Source: Tubulanus polymorphus
Lineage: Eukaryota; Nemertea; Palaeonemertea; Tubulaniformes; Tubulanidae
Reading direction: 5' to 3'
DNA length: 64,000 bases
Assembly: GCF_964204645.1 (NCBI RefSeq)
Contig: NC_134029.1
Location: 18,804,450 to 18,868,449 of the forward strand
The translations under genes and the position numbers were made by a program. The notes beneath the pieces were generated by a model that worked only from the letters and a program-made list of their open reading frames with translations, was not told where the DNA came from and searched no databases. Numbering within the stretch: the stretch's first letter is position 1; every line of letters starts with the position of its first letter. This document shows, one piece after another, positions 24,001-36,000 of the stretch.

Positions 24001-27000
24001 GCATGGGCATATACCACATAATTTTTGAATGGTCCGACGAGATTTCATGGCCAATAAAATCGAAAAAGGATCAAGTTTTTATCATGGCATTAAATCGGGT
24101 GTTATTGTAATACATTTGTATAAGATTGGCCTAGGAGATAACGGTGGTGGTGGCAGAATGCGAGGGGTGGTAAATCGGGGTTTTTCCTGTACATTTTAGA
24201 TACGAATGTTGGTGGTGAATTGGGGCGCCTTAAATCGAGGTACAACTGTACTTCACAAAGTCTGGCCTATTACCTTCAGCAAATTCAGTCAAAAGATTAT
24301 TTATTTTGCTGTTTGTTCCACTTCTCCTGTAAATCCCTTCTTCCTCCATTCCATGAGTTGCGACAAATTCGATACATTTGTCGATTATAACCGGTATATT
24401 TTCGTGGGTCAGTTGTTGCTCGTCCAACGCCTTACCGCCCTCCTGGAAATAATAATTTTTTCCAAGATTTCCGAGGAGAAAACTTTTAAAAACAGGTTGC
24501 ATTCATTTTAGAATACTAGACATACCGAGACAGTTTTCTTGATCCAATTCCACCATGATTCCGTTTCCACCCGTGTGCATCCTTGCATGTACAGAGCCCT
24601 TCGATAACAAAACAACAATAAGTTACAAGTAAAACCAAAATTCACATTCACCATCTATCTTAGCTAAAGCTCAAAAATTTTCACCAGCGAAAAAAGATCT
24701 CGGCTCGAGAGTAGACTCTACTCTAGTGTACGCAAAATTATTACTTAAGTCAGACTTATGAAATCCGACTTAATCGTACTTTTTGTACCAGCTTATTCCT
24801 AAATGGACTGGGGCTTCAGAAATTGACTGACATATGCATATATCTGAGTTAAGCGTATTCAACTTATCCGTACTCCACTGTACTTTATACTCCACTGGGA
24901 CTGCTTTTGAATTACGAAGTGTGATCATCTGTGGAAGTAACGAATGTCCCATATTTTCTGTCCATGGCAGCTACTCCCCCCCCCCCCCCCCCATTTACAA
25001 ATTCCGAGTCTTCCCGATTTTCCATGTTATAACACAAAATAGTGTGAATGGACAGGTGAATGGAGAAATTTCTTGGTATCGATGTTACAATTCATTCATT
25101 TTTCACGAATCGTGTATTGATAAATCAACGCATGTTCAATAACTTATCCAAATTTCCTGAGTTTTCCAGGTTTTTCTTTTACAAAATTGAGTTTCCCCCA
25201 ATTTTTCTAGATTTTTCAGATTCCCTGAGTGTCAGTGGCCACAGTGCTGTAGGTTTAGTAAGGACACACGTACCTTCCCCCGGGTAAATCAATGATGAAA
25301 TTCAGTCCACCCTCAACTGCCAGTGAACAGGTTTCTTCATCATCTTCGTGCTGTGCTGTAAAACCAGAAATATTGATGACAGTGTTTTTACAATGCATGT
25401 ATTCTTATTTGTAATCACGGTATCTGTAGTTCTTTGGGGTCTATATGTAAAAACTTACTCAAACCGGAAACTTTTCGAAGGTCAACTGTACTAATCTCAT
25501 TCAAAACCTGAAAATAACAAGATATTATAAGAATTTTATCAAGAAAAGACCAATCATACCACAGTTGATGCATTCCAGGTGCAATATTTCAATTTTGAAT
25601 ACTAACTGAATCAAAGATGAATAAATGTTTTCCCTTCACTTGTAGGAAGCATTGGAACCAATCCTACAAAAAAAAACATCCAAATCATTATTGATCAAGG
25701 TTAAGTATTTATCAAAGAAAATCTAATACTTTTTGAGGTAAAGCTCATTTATGGTAGGGGCTATTCAAAATAAGCTTACCCTTTATCGTCATGCTTAATC
25801 TATTTTTTGATCTTGAAATACAGAATTTTCCCTCAGTGTTATTCATTTAAATCGAAGTACTTAATTGGAAATTTCCAACCAGTCTGAACCGCATGAGACT
25901 GGTTGAGGTTTGATTTCTTAATGGACTATATTGGCATTAAAGCGTGTTAGATTATTCCAGTCATAGCTACAATTTTCGGATGCGAATCTTGGATAACCAG
26001 AAGTCAAATTGTTAGTGTTGCTGTCACACCTGTTAACATATAAACTACATGTATATTAGTTGTAACTTACCCCTGTTTTCCCATGTTTTATGTAAAGATT
26101 TCCACACCTGTCGAAGTCCGTCAGACTCGAGGCTACATCGGGAGGGCAGAAGCTCTGAAATGAATAACTAAAATTTGATAAAACACAGCTTTAACGAGAG
26201 TACTTCTGGGTAATAAAAGGAAGCTGTCAAAACTTGAAGAAACTTCAGTCTATGTGATCTCTCATTACCTTGGCAATAGCTTTCATCCAAGCCATTTTTT
26301 CCTCTTCGGTATCAGCGGCGAATAAATAAACGCGGTTGTCGCATTTCCTAGTACCGACCTCAAAGCAGTGCTCATATCTGCAAAAGTCGGAGCGAAAATT
26401 CAACAGGGCACACCAACAGACCTGTCTGGTATTCAAGGGTGTCTCTTCGTGCCAAGCCAGAAGCAGGGAAGCAAAAAGAAGGTAAACCTGTCCAAAACTA
26501 AAACTACTGGCAACACACTAGTACATACAGATTACATACTACAAAACATGAACCCACCACTTATTTTCTCATCAATTCATTCATTTTAAAGTTTGATGTG
26601 ATACATAATAATATCATAGAGAAGTCTGTTTAAGACTACTCTTGTTTATATATAATGGTACAATCAAGCATGTACATGCAGCTCCCAGCCATTACATCCT
26701 TTTCAGTGAGACATATGTCACACAGCTAAAACCCCTGTAGGTTTTCCTTGTCCTGACAAAAAACTTTCTACTCAAAAAATCAAGACATATCATTAGCAAG
26801 ACAGTTATGACCTATCTACATTCTCGGTTTCCCTTTAGCATGAAACTTTCCTGCATGCTGTTAAATGGTATGACGAGACTAGGATTTGGCTCTAGTTGTC
26901 AACAGGATAATAACGGGTGATCTCAAACTTTCTTTGTCATGCGTACGTCGTAAAATATAAGCCGAAACGAGACGAAGCAAACATGATGATAGACACGAAT

Positions 27001-30000
27001 ACAAATATAGCTGCAACATTAAGGCCATGCATCGAGAACACGCCTACCTCGCGGTATAAGAAATCGGTCGCAACACGTTGAATCTGAATAGAATTTTTTT
27101 CAAGATGAAAAGTGTTTAGACTTCAAAGTTTTCTCATATAAGAGGCACAGTAATGTTTATATGTTTACTCATGATGAATAGCTACGGTCAGGGCGGATCG
27201 AGGTGGAGGGTGTAGGAGTGTGCTAAAAATGTCAAATTGCCCTAAAATTTTACGGGAAAATGAAAAATATTAAACTGATACCTAAAAAGTTTAAATTCAT
27301 CAGTTGTTCTCCGTATTTCTTGTAGTGAATGTTTTCTGTTGATCTTTTTTTTCTCGATGCTTTCATTAATCAAATGTTATGCCCTTTTTTTGGGGGTACA
27401 CCCCTCCCTAAATCCGCCCCTGTCAGCATGTATTGTAAAACTTTCCTTTGTTAATTTGCACCATTGTAAGCTTAACTTATGTTATGAAACACAAAATAGA
27501 ATCGATTCTAGCTTTAACCAGCGGCTTGTTTTGTAGTCCAGTTTTAACTTCAACCCCGGGGGTTAAAGCAAAACCTGATCAATATGATCGGAATCCAGAT
27601 CGAACTTAGGTTAGCCATATTTACCCCGTCCTGCGGGGATTCAAACCTGATGGCAAATTGAGACTGACCAATAGTATATTATTGCACCTTAAAAGGGCAG
27701 GGGTTCGAATTTTGCCTCCTATGCCATAAAGCCTCAAATCCCTGCCAGGGAAAGAAATGTCATATTAATAGTGTGTTTAGTAAACCATGCAAATATAGAA
27801 ATTGATAATGATTTTACCGTACCGAGATTTCAATCTAAAACAAACAAACGGAAGTCATCTTATTTGTGGTTTGTTACACAGAATAATAGCATTTGATGTA
27901 TTCAAAGGTCGTGCTTTCTCGATTACCCGGTTACTTGTACATTTACTTGTAGATTCATATGCATATTTTTATATCTTAAAATTTGGCGAGTGTTTCGAAG
28001 AACTTACTTTCCAACTCTGTCTGATATTCCAACATTTAACATCTCACGACATTGTATAGTGTCTTTAGCGGTACTCGACTGAAAAATATGAAATCATAGA
28101 AAGAAAAATTAACGCTCCTTTGAATGAGAAATGTTGCACCCAAATATTGATAACGTATCATCTTATTTTGGAAAACAAATGAACATACTCCAAACCCACC
28201 TTGTCATCTAGATAGTAAGAAAGCGAGCCCCGTTCCAATATACACCATCGACGATGGAAATCTGAAACAGTGCATAGTCAGATTATCTGAATCCATTATT
28301 TGGAAAATAGTTAACATGCACTCCGGAGAGGGATCAGGCAAGAAGTAAAATGGGAACACGGCAGAAAATGCGTGAGGGTTCCCTTACCTTTCATGTTGCT
28401 GCCCGTCTTGTGAAGAAATCCTTTGTGAGAAACTGTCCTACGCGAGTAATCGTCCAACTCCTAGAAATACATACCGCATACATTCAACTCAGCCAGTTAC
28501 CATGTTGAAAGAAAGAAATTGAATTGTCGTCCGGGATAAAATTCCATCGAAAGTAGAAGTAGAAAAGAAGATGAATCCGACGCCAGACGCTAGATGAACT
28601 TACTTCGAGTTGGCCTCCGTTTTCTAGAACCTCAGCACCATTATGACCTAAATAATCCATTTGAAAACGCTTGCCAGAGGCTTCCGCAAGCTGATATGCT
28701 ACGATGAAAAATATTGAGATTAACTCATCAATTGACATTACAAATTACGTAATCCACAAGTGCTGGACGATGAAATTTAACTTAATGAAGTGTATTACTA
28801 TTACCTGTCATTGGCAATTCGCTGTATTTCTCTGTTGTGTACGTCATCTGCAATGAGACGAAATAACACCATATAAGGAAATAAATATTTCAATCCACCT
28901 CCGGTCCGGTAATTGCAGGCGACGTGACCTACCTCTGCACCAGAATATAGCAGTATCATCGTTTCAACTATGTCGTCAGTTTGAACTGAATGACACAATG
29001 CCTGTAACGAAAAAGTTTTGCCAAAACTTAGATACCTTAGTTTACATCCCGTATTTGCATCTTCTATGGACCAGTAAAACCTGTTAGACCTAGGTGAAAT
29101 AGGACTTTTGACCGAATAACTCATCTCCACATACATGTAGAACACGTTCATGTACACAGAATAGGCATACATCGCCGATATCGAGTTCTAATATATATCA
29201 TAATAATAATAATAATAAATTGTCATTTATATAGCGCAAGGCTCCTTAAGAATATAAGTTCAAATGCGCTCCTCTAGAAAATATAAGTAGCTGGCACGGA
29301 ATAGAACGGTTTTGAGTGTTCGCTTGAATGATTCACAAGACAAAGACATGGGGTCAGGTATGTCCGCAAGAAGGTTATTCCACAGTCTGGGAGCATATGT
29401 GGAGAATGTTCTGCCACCATATGAAGACAAGCGGAAAATAGGAACAACCAGTCTCTCCTACTTCGAGTTGGCCTCCGTTTTCTAAAACATATATATATTC
29501 TCATAAACCGTGCTCTCAACTTCATATTACAATGTAATATACATTGTACTATCATACGGGAAAACAAGCAACTGACTACTTACTTCATCCAAGACATGTT
29601 GATTTCCATAGTGATGATGAAATCTGCAGAATTTCTTATTCACATACTTATCTTCTATGTGCTGTTGGCGAGACAAACTGCAAAATACGTACGGTAAATC
29701 AGCAAAATACTTCAATGTTATTTCCATCCACCTTTCAATCGATTCCAGTTGTTTATACATTCTTTTAATTCACATCTGCTTTTCTGTTCAGCGTATGGGC
29801 AGCAGATGCAGTTTTCACTAACCAATAAGGTTGCACACTTTTAATATGTAATGGGCACTATACAAATCTACAGATAATCATTATCATTTTCAATATAGCA
29901 AATCGAGTTATAACCCAGGTTTGAGTTCAAACTTGCTTTACAGAACCAGTCCTAGAAATCTATCTATCCTGTACGAACCACAGCGGATCGTGGCATTTTT

Positions 30001-33000
30001 GCGAATGCTTAACATCGAATCAGTATCAGAAACTACCTACTACCATTGTCTACTTTGAAGGATCTGTTTTTTTTTTGCTTTTTCTATGAAATAAGCTCAT
30101 AACTCACCTGTCCGAGTCGGGATAGATACGATCAAATTCGCTGAGATTTCCCGCCCAAAAACTGTTGGCATTCGCATTTCCGATTTGAAGAAATAACTGC
30201 AATATAAATGGATTAGTAAAAAATCAAACGCATTACACGGTACGTTGCTGTTTAACTCTATAGTTTTGTCGTCAAATCAAACAATATTTGCCAAATACCT
30301 TTATGTTAGTCGGTGTCCAAATCTTAATATCGAGAGTTGCTGAACGTACTTTCGGAGCGAGAACATGCTTATGAATTGTATTTCCAGGCAGATTTCGATG
30401 AATACCTGGAAAGATGAGCAAGGTTTGCGATGGGTACTTAAATATAGAAAAGCCTTTCGGGAGGTCAGCTGTTTGCGATAAATACTACGAGAATTAATCA
30501 GCTATAAAAATCATCTAGATGAAGTTTTAGAACAAAGGCTTACCTGCACATCTTTTACAAATGACAATTCCGAAGTTAAAAGAAACCCAGGTTGGATCTG
30601 AAAATAAAGAAGGCATCAATTGGGACAACTATGAAAATGCATTGTGCAAATTGATAGGAAATATAAAACTGTTTCTAATGCACAATCTTTTTTAGCAAAC
30701 CAGATCAATGAAAAGGAAACTTGCTATGGTAAGTATTTTACAACAAAAACCAATTAACCTGAGGCTAAGCTGACAGAAATGAAATAACCAGTGCCATCAA
30801 CTAAACAAAACCAGGTACAACACCACTGACCACATTACAACAACAAATGATAAATGAAAATGGGGAAAAATTTTGGGTTTTGATAAAAACACAAAAAAAA
30901 TTGTTATGGACACGGGGAAGACACTTTACGATATTGTATACACCGTACTTGAATACTTTGAAACAACGAAATGTGGAGAAACTTAGAAAGTCAAATGTTT
31001 TGCCTAATAATAAAAGGTGTAAAAAGACGGAACTATATTGTATAAAGTTACCTCATCAACGTCAGGAAAACCTGATGTAATAAGACAATGAAAGACTAAT
31101 TATTCAATCAAAAATACAGCAAGGAATTTTGCTTTGTTGCAAATGAATTGATAAACTTACTATCAGCTCCGCAGTCAGCGCATGTTTTGTTGTCCTCATT
31201 CTCGTAGAGTTGTTTCACATACTTTTTCGAAAAAGAAATTGAAAAAAAAACTTCCGATTAAAATCGATTGAATATTACGTGACCAACACTCAGTTTGGAG
31301 ATAAAATGAGTAAACATGTAACTGAACTATAGTGAGTATAGGAAAAAAGTTATTTGACTGGACTATACAAAAAGCAATTTGACTCGACTACAATTTAACA
31401 ACCGAATTTCCTGGACTACTTTACAAAAACCAATTTTACTGCACTACTCAACAAAAATCAATTTTACTGGACTACTATCAAGTGACGTACCCTACATACA
31501 ATGTATATGGAAAGTAAATCACTCACGTAAATAAATATCAAATAGAATATACAACAGATATATGTAATAACTGATTTGTTCATTGAATATATAACTATCA
31601 AACAACAGTTGTGTGTAAGCAAACATTTGTAATGAATTAACGAGCAGTGATAGATAATACACTTAACTAGGAAAACAAAACACAAACTATGAATATGACA
31701 AATGACAAATACCTACGTATGAAGTTTTATGTATCACAACCAGGAAACTTTAACCAGGATTTTCTAAGCAGCATTAGATGCGACTGATCATATTTATGCA
31801 ATATATTCATCATCGGATGTGAAAAATGGAAGATTTATTGCGGAGGTGGGCGGGAATTACCTCGCGTCACAGATATCTCATACGTGTAAATAATAAACAC
31901 AGGCATTAGGTGAAAGTGGTTCTCAGGCTCGATCACCGAAATACCCATGCTTTAGTGATCTTTGCATTTTGGATATGTCGTATCTAGGGCCAATAGCTTA
32001 ATCTTGTCAAGACAATTTTTCATGAGGAAAAATGTCCAGTGCCTAAATATTTCTACCGCTAGGTGGCGCGATTTTTGCCATTCTTAGCGCTGCACAACTA
32101 GACCCCCGTATTAACATTGCACCCATTTTAATCAAGGTCAACCCACTATTAACCCAATAGACCGAACATCTGTTCGACTTGTATCTTGTATCTCTGCAGA
32201 ACGTCTGCTGTACTATAGCGCCACCTATAGTTTGAGAGGGTCAAGGTCAAACTTTTAACCTTTCATTGACCAAATCTATACAGCGATAGAAAGCCTGTAT
32301 AATTATCTTCAAAACAACCAATGGTTGTGATGCATCATTTTCAGTAGTCTTCACACTGCATCTCTACCTTATCTTTATATGCAAATTCATATAATCAAGC
32401 GTTTGTTATTCAGGAACATCTATATGAAGTCACAGCGTCTAATGGGTTAATGAAGCTAAGTAGCTGTAAGACAGACACACAGATAGACAGTACAAGAATA
32501 AGGGTCTCGTAACGAGGCGCGAGAACCAATAGTTACCGTATCGTCAGATATGCTTTCAGCGATCGCTTCTTCCATCGCCTTTTTCCATTGACTCATTTCG
32601 TTATTACTATCGCAGCACAATCTGTTAATTGAAAATCGCGAAAATAAACGATCGTCACAAATTTAAAGTTCGTTTAAACTACTTAGCAGCTAGGCTGTGT
32701 TCGTTAAAATGGTGAGGACACACGATGTAGTACTGTATTTATTTGAATTAAAATCAAAATGTAAATTAAAAAATGAGACAAATGTAAATTCCAGTCGAAA
32801 CACAATTATCTCAAAAGGATGACTTTTTATACATTGCGTGTCCATTAGTATTTTCAGAGTGGTTATAAACGCCGCTTAACCCTTCCAGTGCTGACTTATT
32901 AATTGATTGATTGATTTGAACACTTTATTTTTCAAATATAATTTACAGCATAGTGTACAAAGCATAATACAAAATACAGTAAATTAGACCTGGAGGGGCC

Positions 33001-36000
33001 TGTAGAAACTAAGGAATAGTTTGTATAAAACAGGTCCCTCAAAAGAGAAAAGAAAAAAAGAGAAATGCAATAAAGATAATAATATGCTCACAGTCAACCC
33101 TTAACACACAAAATGCAATCAAAGTAAACTATGATGACAGCTTGATTAAGATATAATCATTTAATAAGCCAGTTATTTTCTGAAATATTCCAAAAACAAT
33201 AATTTTAGTTCGAATAACTGTATGATAAAATCAAGCACAAAGTTGCTTTCTATAATTTCTTAGGAACAGTTTAGAATTTTCCATGTTTTTTAGATTTTCA
33301 CTGATGTTATTCCAAAGTAAAGGGCCGGATACTTTTACTGAAAATTTTCTTCTTAGACTATTGAAAGAAAGTGTTTGTAAATCTTGACGTCGCCGAGTAT
33401 TGTGACTGTGGATTTGAAAATTTTGGTTCCAATAATTTTCGAATGATTAATACCCTATAGTGCTGGAGATAATTTGAAAATTCTAAAAAATTCCACCCTA
33501 GTGTGTTGAACAACGGGAATACCACTATAGTGCGTCTACACTGCGGTACGGTGTATCGTTAGTTACTAGTATTTCACTATGTTTGACACATGCTGCAATT
33601 TTCCCAGAGAGATAATTACTAATTGCTAATTACATCAATACACCGCATTGCGGTGTACTCGCAAAATCTATCACTGATTTATACACCGCACTGTGGTGTA
33701 GACGCACTGAAAGGGTTAAAACGTTATTCGACCTCGAATGGATACGTACATGAAATTTTTGTAACTGGTCATCAGTTGAATTTTGTTTTTGCCGAGATCT
33801 TTCACCGCGCAAAGCTGCATATCTATCTGATGTATGGGGGAGCCAACTTTATAGTCCTACAAGAAAAGTATTTTTTCTAAGACATCTATACAGCATACTG
33901 GGTACCGAAAATTCTAAAAACTATTTTCAAGTTACTCATAGGTAATATTTCAGAAACTTACATCATAATTCTTGTAATAACACAGTTTATCTCCTTTGAT
34001 TGCTATAAACATTTTTCCAGGCAATCCTTGAATCTTCAGGAAACCCTAAAAATTTACAAATATTTGACAAAATTGATTTACTGAATTGATTGGGGTAATA
34101 ATATCGATTTAATGGAAAGCGCCGTTGAACATTGTATTCCAGAGAAAGAAAGTGGTGCCTTAGGAATTGAATTACTCTTACTATTATTGGACACAAAAAT
34201 CTTGACTCACCAGCACAAATTCTTAATCATCATATCGCTTTACTCACCTGTTTATCCGGATCATGCATTGTTAGACCATCGCCTAAGTTTATAATCGAAC
34301 CCTGAAATCAAAAGTCTTGCACGATCAAATGAATTCATTTCAAAAAACAAAAACTACCGTAACCCTTTCTACGGAAGCGTCCTGGGGACATATCCATTGA
34401 AAAAAATTTCTAGTTTTCTCAGTTATATTTGATTTTGGAGGTTAACTAGTTTTCTTAGTAAAATTTGAGTTTGGAATTAAGTTTATTTCGAGTAACAAAC
34501 TCGGAATAAATCTCAAAAAATCAAATTTAACTGAGAAAGCTAGTTTATTCTGAGTTACAAACTCGGAATAAACCTCGAAAATTTTTTGAAATGTCCCCAG
34601 GACGCTTCCCGCCTTTCCGATGAAATTCAATTATCTCTTATACTTGAACGGCTGTTGAAGTGATTAAAACTAAAAATGTTAGAAGAAATTATGTTTTCCA
34701 GAATGAGAAAATTGACCCTTACTCGACACGAAATGATCGACTGCATCAGTGTGCTCGTCCATAGGCTGAGGTCATCTAGAAAACAGCATACAAATAACAT
34801 GATTTTCTTTTTTTCATTAGCTACAAATTATGTCGAAATTGTGGAGTACTGTAATAGGTATAACAGATATTACTGTACTCATGCGGTTATCAATACATCA
34901 TTCTAGGAAATCATTGAATAGGCCAGTGCAAAATATTCTTGGATACCGCTAAAAAGCAATATTATCGTAGCAATTTGCACATAGAACCCCCTTTGTCAAT
35001 CTCCAACTCTTATTCCTACATCCACCTCTTTTTTGATCCATCTATTTCTAAGTTATGAGACTGGGGGTGACTGATCTTAATCGCCTCATGAAAAGAGATT
35101 ATAATATGCCAGTTGTTTCAATTCCCTTTTCCCAATGTAGCAAGCAGTAAGCACTGAGCTTCATGTGAATTTATAGGGAAATGGCATACATCGCATATCA
35201 GTATGCTATTTTTGAAAAGCTTATACACGAACAGCAAGCCAAAACATTCTATTCACCCATGGACTCGAAAACGTTTTTTAGTGTCCATAACCGTGATCAC
35301 GCGGTGCCAAATTGGCACGGATCATGCCCGAGTCAAATTTGGCCCGCGCCTAAGAGAGCGCATTCACACGTAAACCACTCACTCGATACTAAACATTGCT
35401 AAAACAAAGCGAAGCGGGTCATTTCCGGTACCAGTTGAAATTCTTGTTTCACGCTAAAATTTGGCTCGGGACTGGTCCAACGTTTTTAGTCATGCCAAAC
35501 AGACTCGGACCCATTTTGCATGCGTGTGAATGGTTGTTCTGGACCAAATTTGGCCCGAGCCAAAAATGCTCGTGTGATCGCGGCTCATGATTCACCTGAA
35601 TGCTCGTCCCTCTCAGCAAATAATAGGAATACAATAGCTTACCCACTGTGTCAGCGGCAAACACGTATACACGACCATCAACTGTAATCACCTTGAAGCG
35701 ATATTGCTTAGAATCACCGAGCTGAAGATTTAAAACAAAAGACTACCAGCAAGGGCATGCATGTACACCTCTGAGATTTCGTATATTCAGCAACATTGAA
35801 CATTTTCGCTGAATCAAACCCATCGAACAATGTTTTATCATTCTCACGCGAAACAACCGATTACCTTTATGTCATTCTCGACATTCTTCACTGTAGCCAC
35901 TGGAATTATTCTTTTCGAGACCATGCTCTGTCGTGGAAAATAAATTAATGTCAAGGTGCTTCGTTATAATTCATTTCGCCTTGTATAGAAATAACTTCAG

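Larger units (their letters stand above)
26269..28460 (-). other. ARAP: ARAP exons for PH3
   Basis: Exons 28460-28388, 28261-28200, 28078-28008, 27083-27048 and 26377-26269. VSHKGFLHKTGSNMK, FHRRWCILERGSLSYY, then HCFEVGTRKCDNRVYLFAAD and the helix KMAWMKAIAK give a complete PH fold. Confidence 0.9.
28604..29677 (-). other. ARAP: ARAP exons for the ankyrin region
   Basis: Exons 29677-29584, 29001-28933, 28847-28805 and 28698-28604. They cover the end of ArfGAP (HHHYGNQHVLDE), one repeat ALCHSVQTDDIVETMILLYS and a second with AYQLAEASGKRFQMDYL, matching the short ankyrin stretch after ArfGAP in ARAPs. Confidence 0.88.
32537..34301 (-). other. ARAP: ARAP exons for PH2
   Basis: Exons 34301-34248, 34045-33962, 33856-33750 and 32621-32537. 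GFLKIQGLPGKMFIAIKGDK and LCYYKNYD are the first strands; IDMQLCAVKDLGKNKIQL and MTSYKNF continue; EMSQWKKAMEEAIAES is the closing helix. The PH2 exon at 33856-33750 overlaps a longer frame that is only a shadow. Confidence 0.9.

Noticed and set aside
23823-24255. Possible pogo-like element ending CCTTAAATCGAGGTACAACT
   Set aside because: Only one terminal sequence is recognisable; no matching left end was found.
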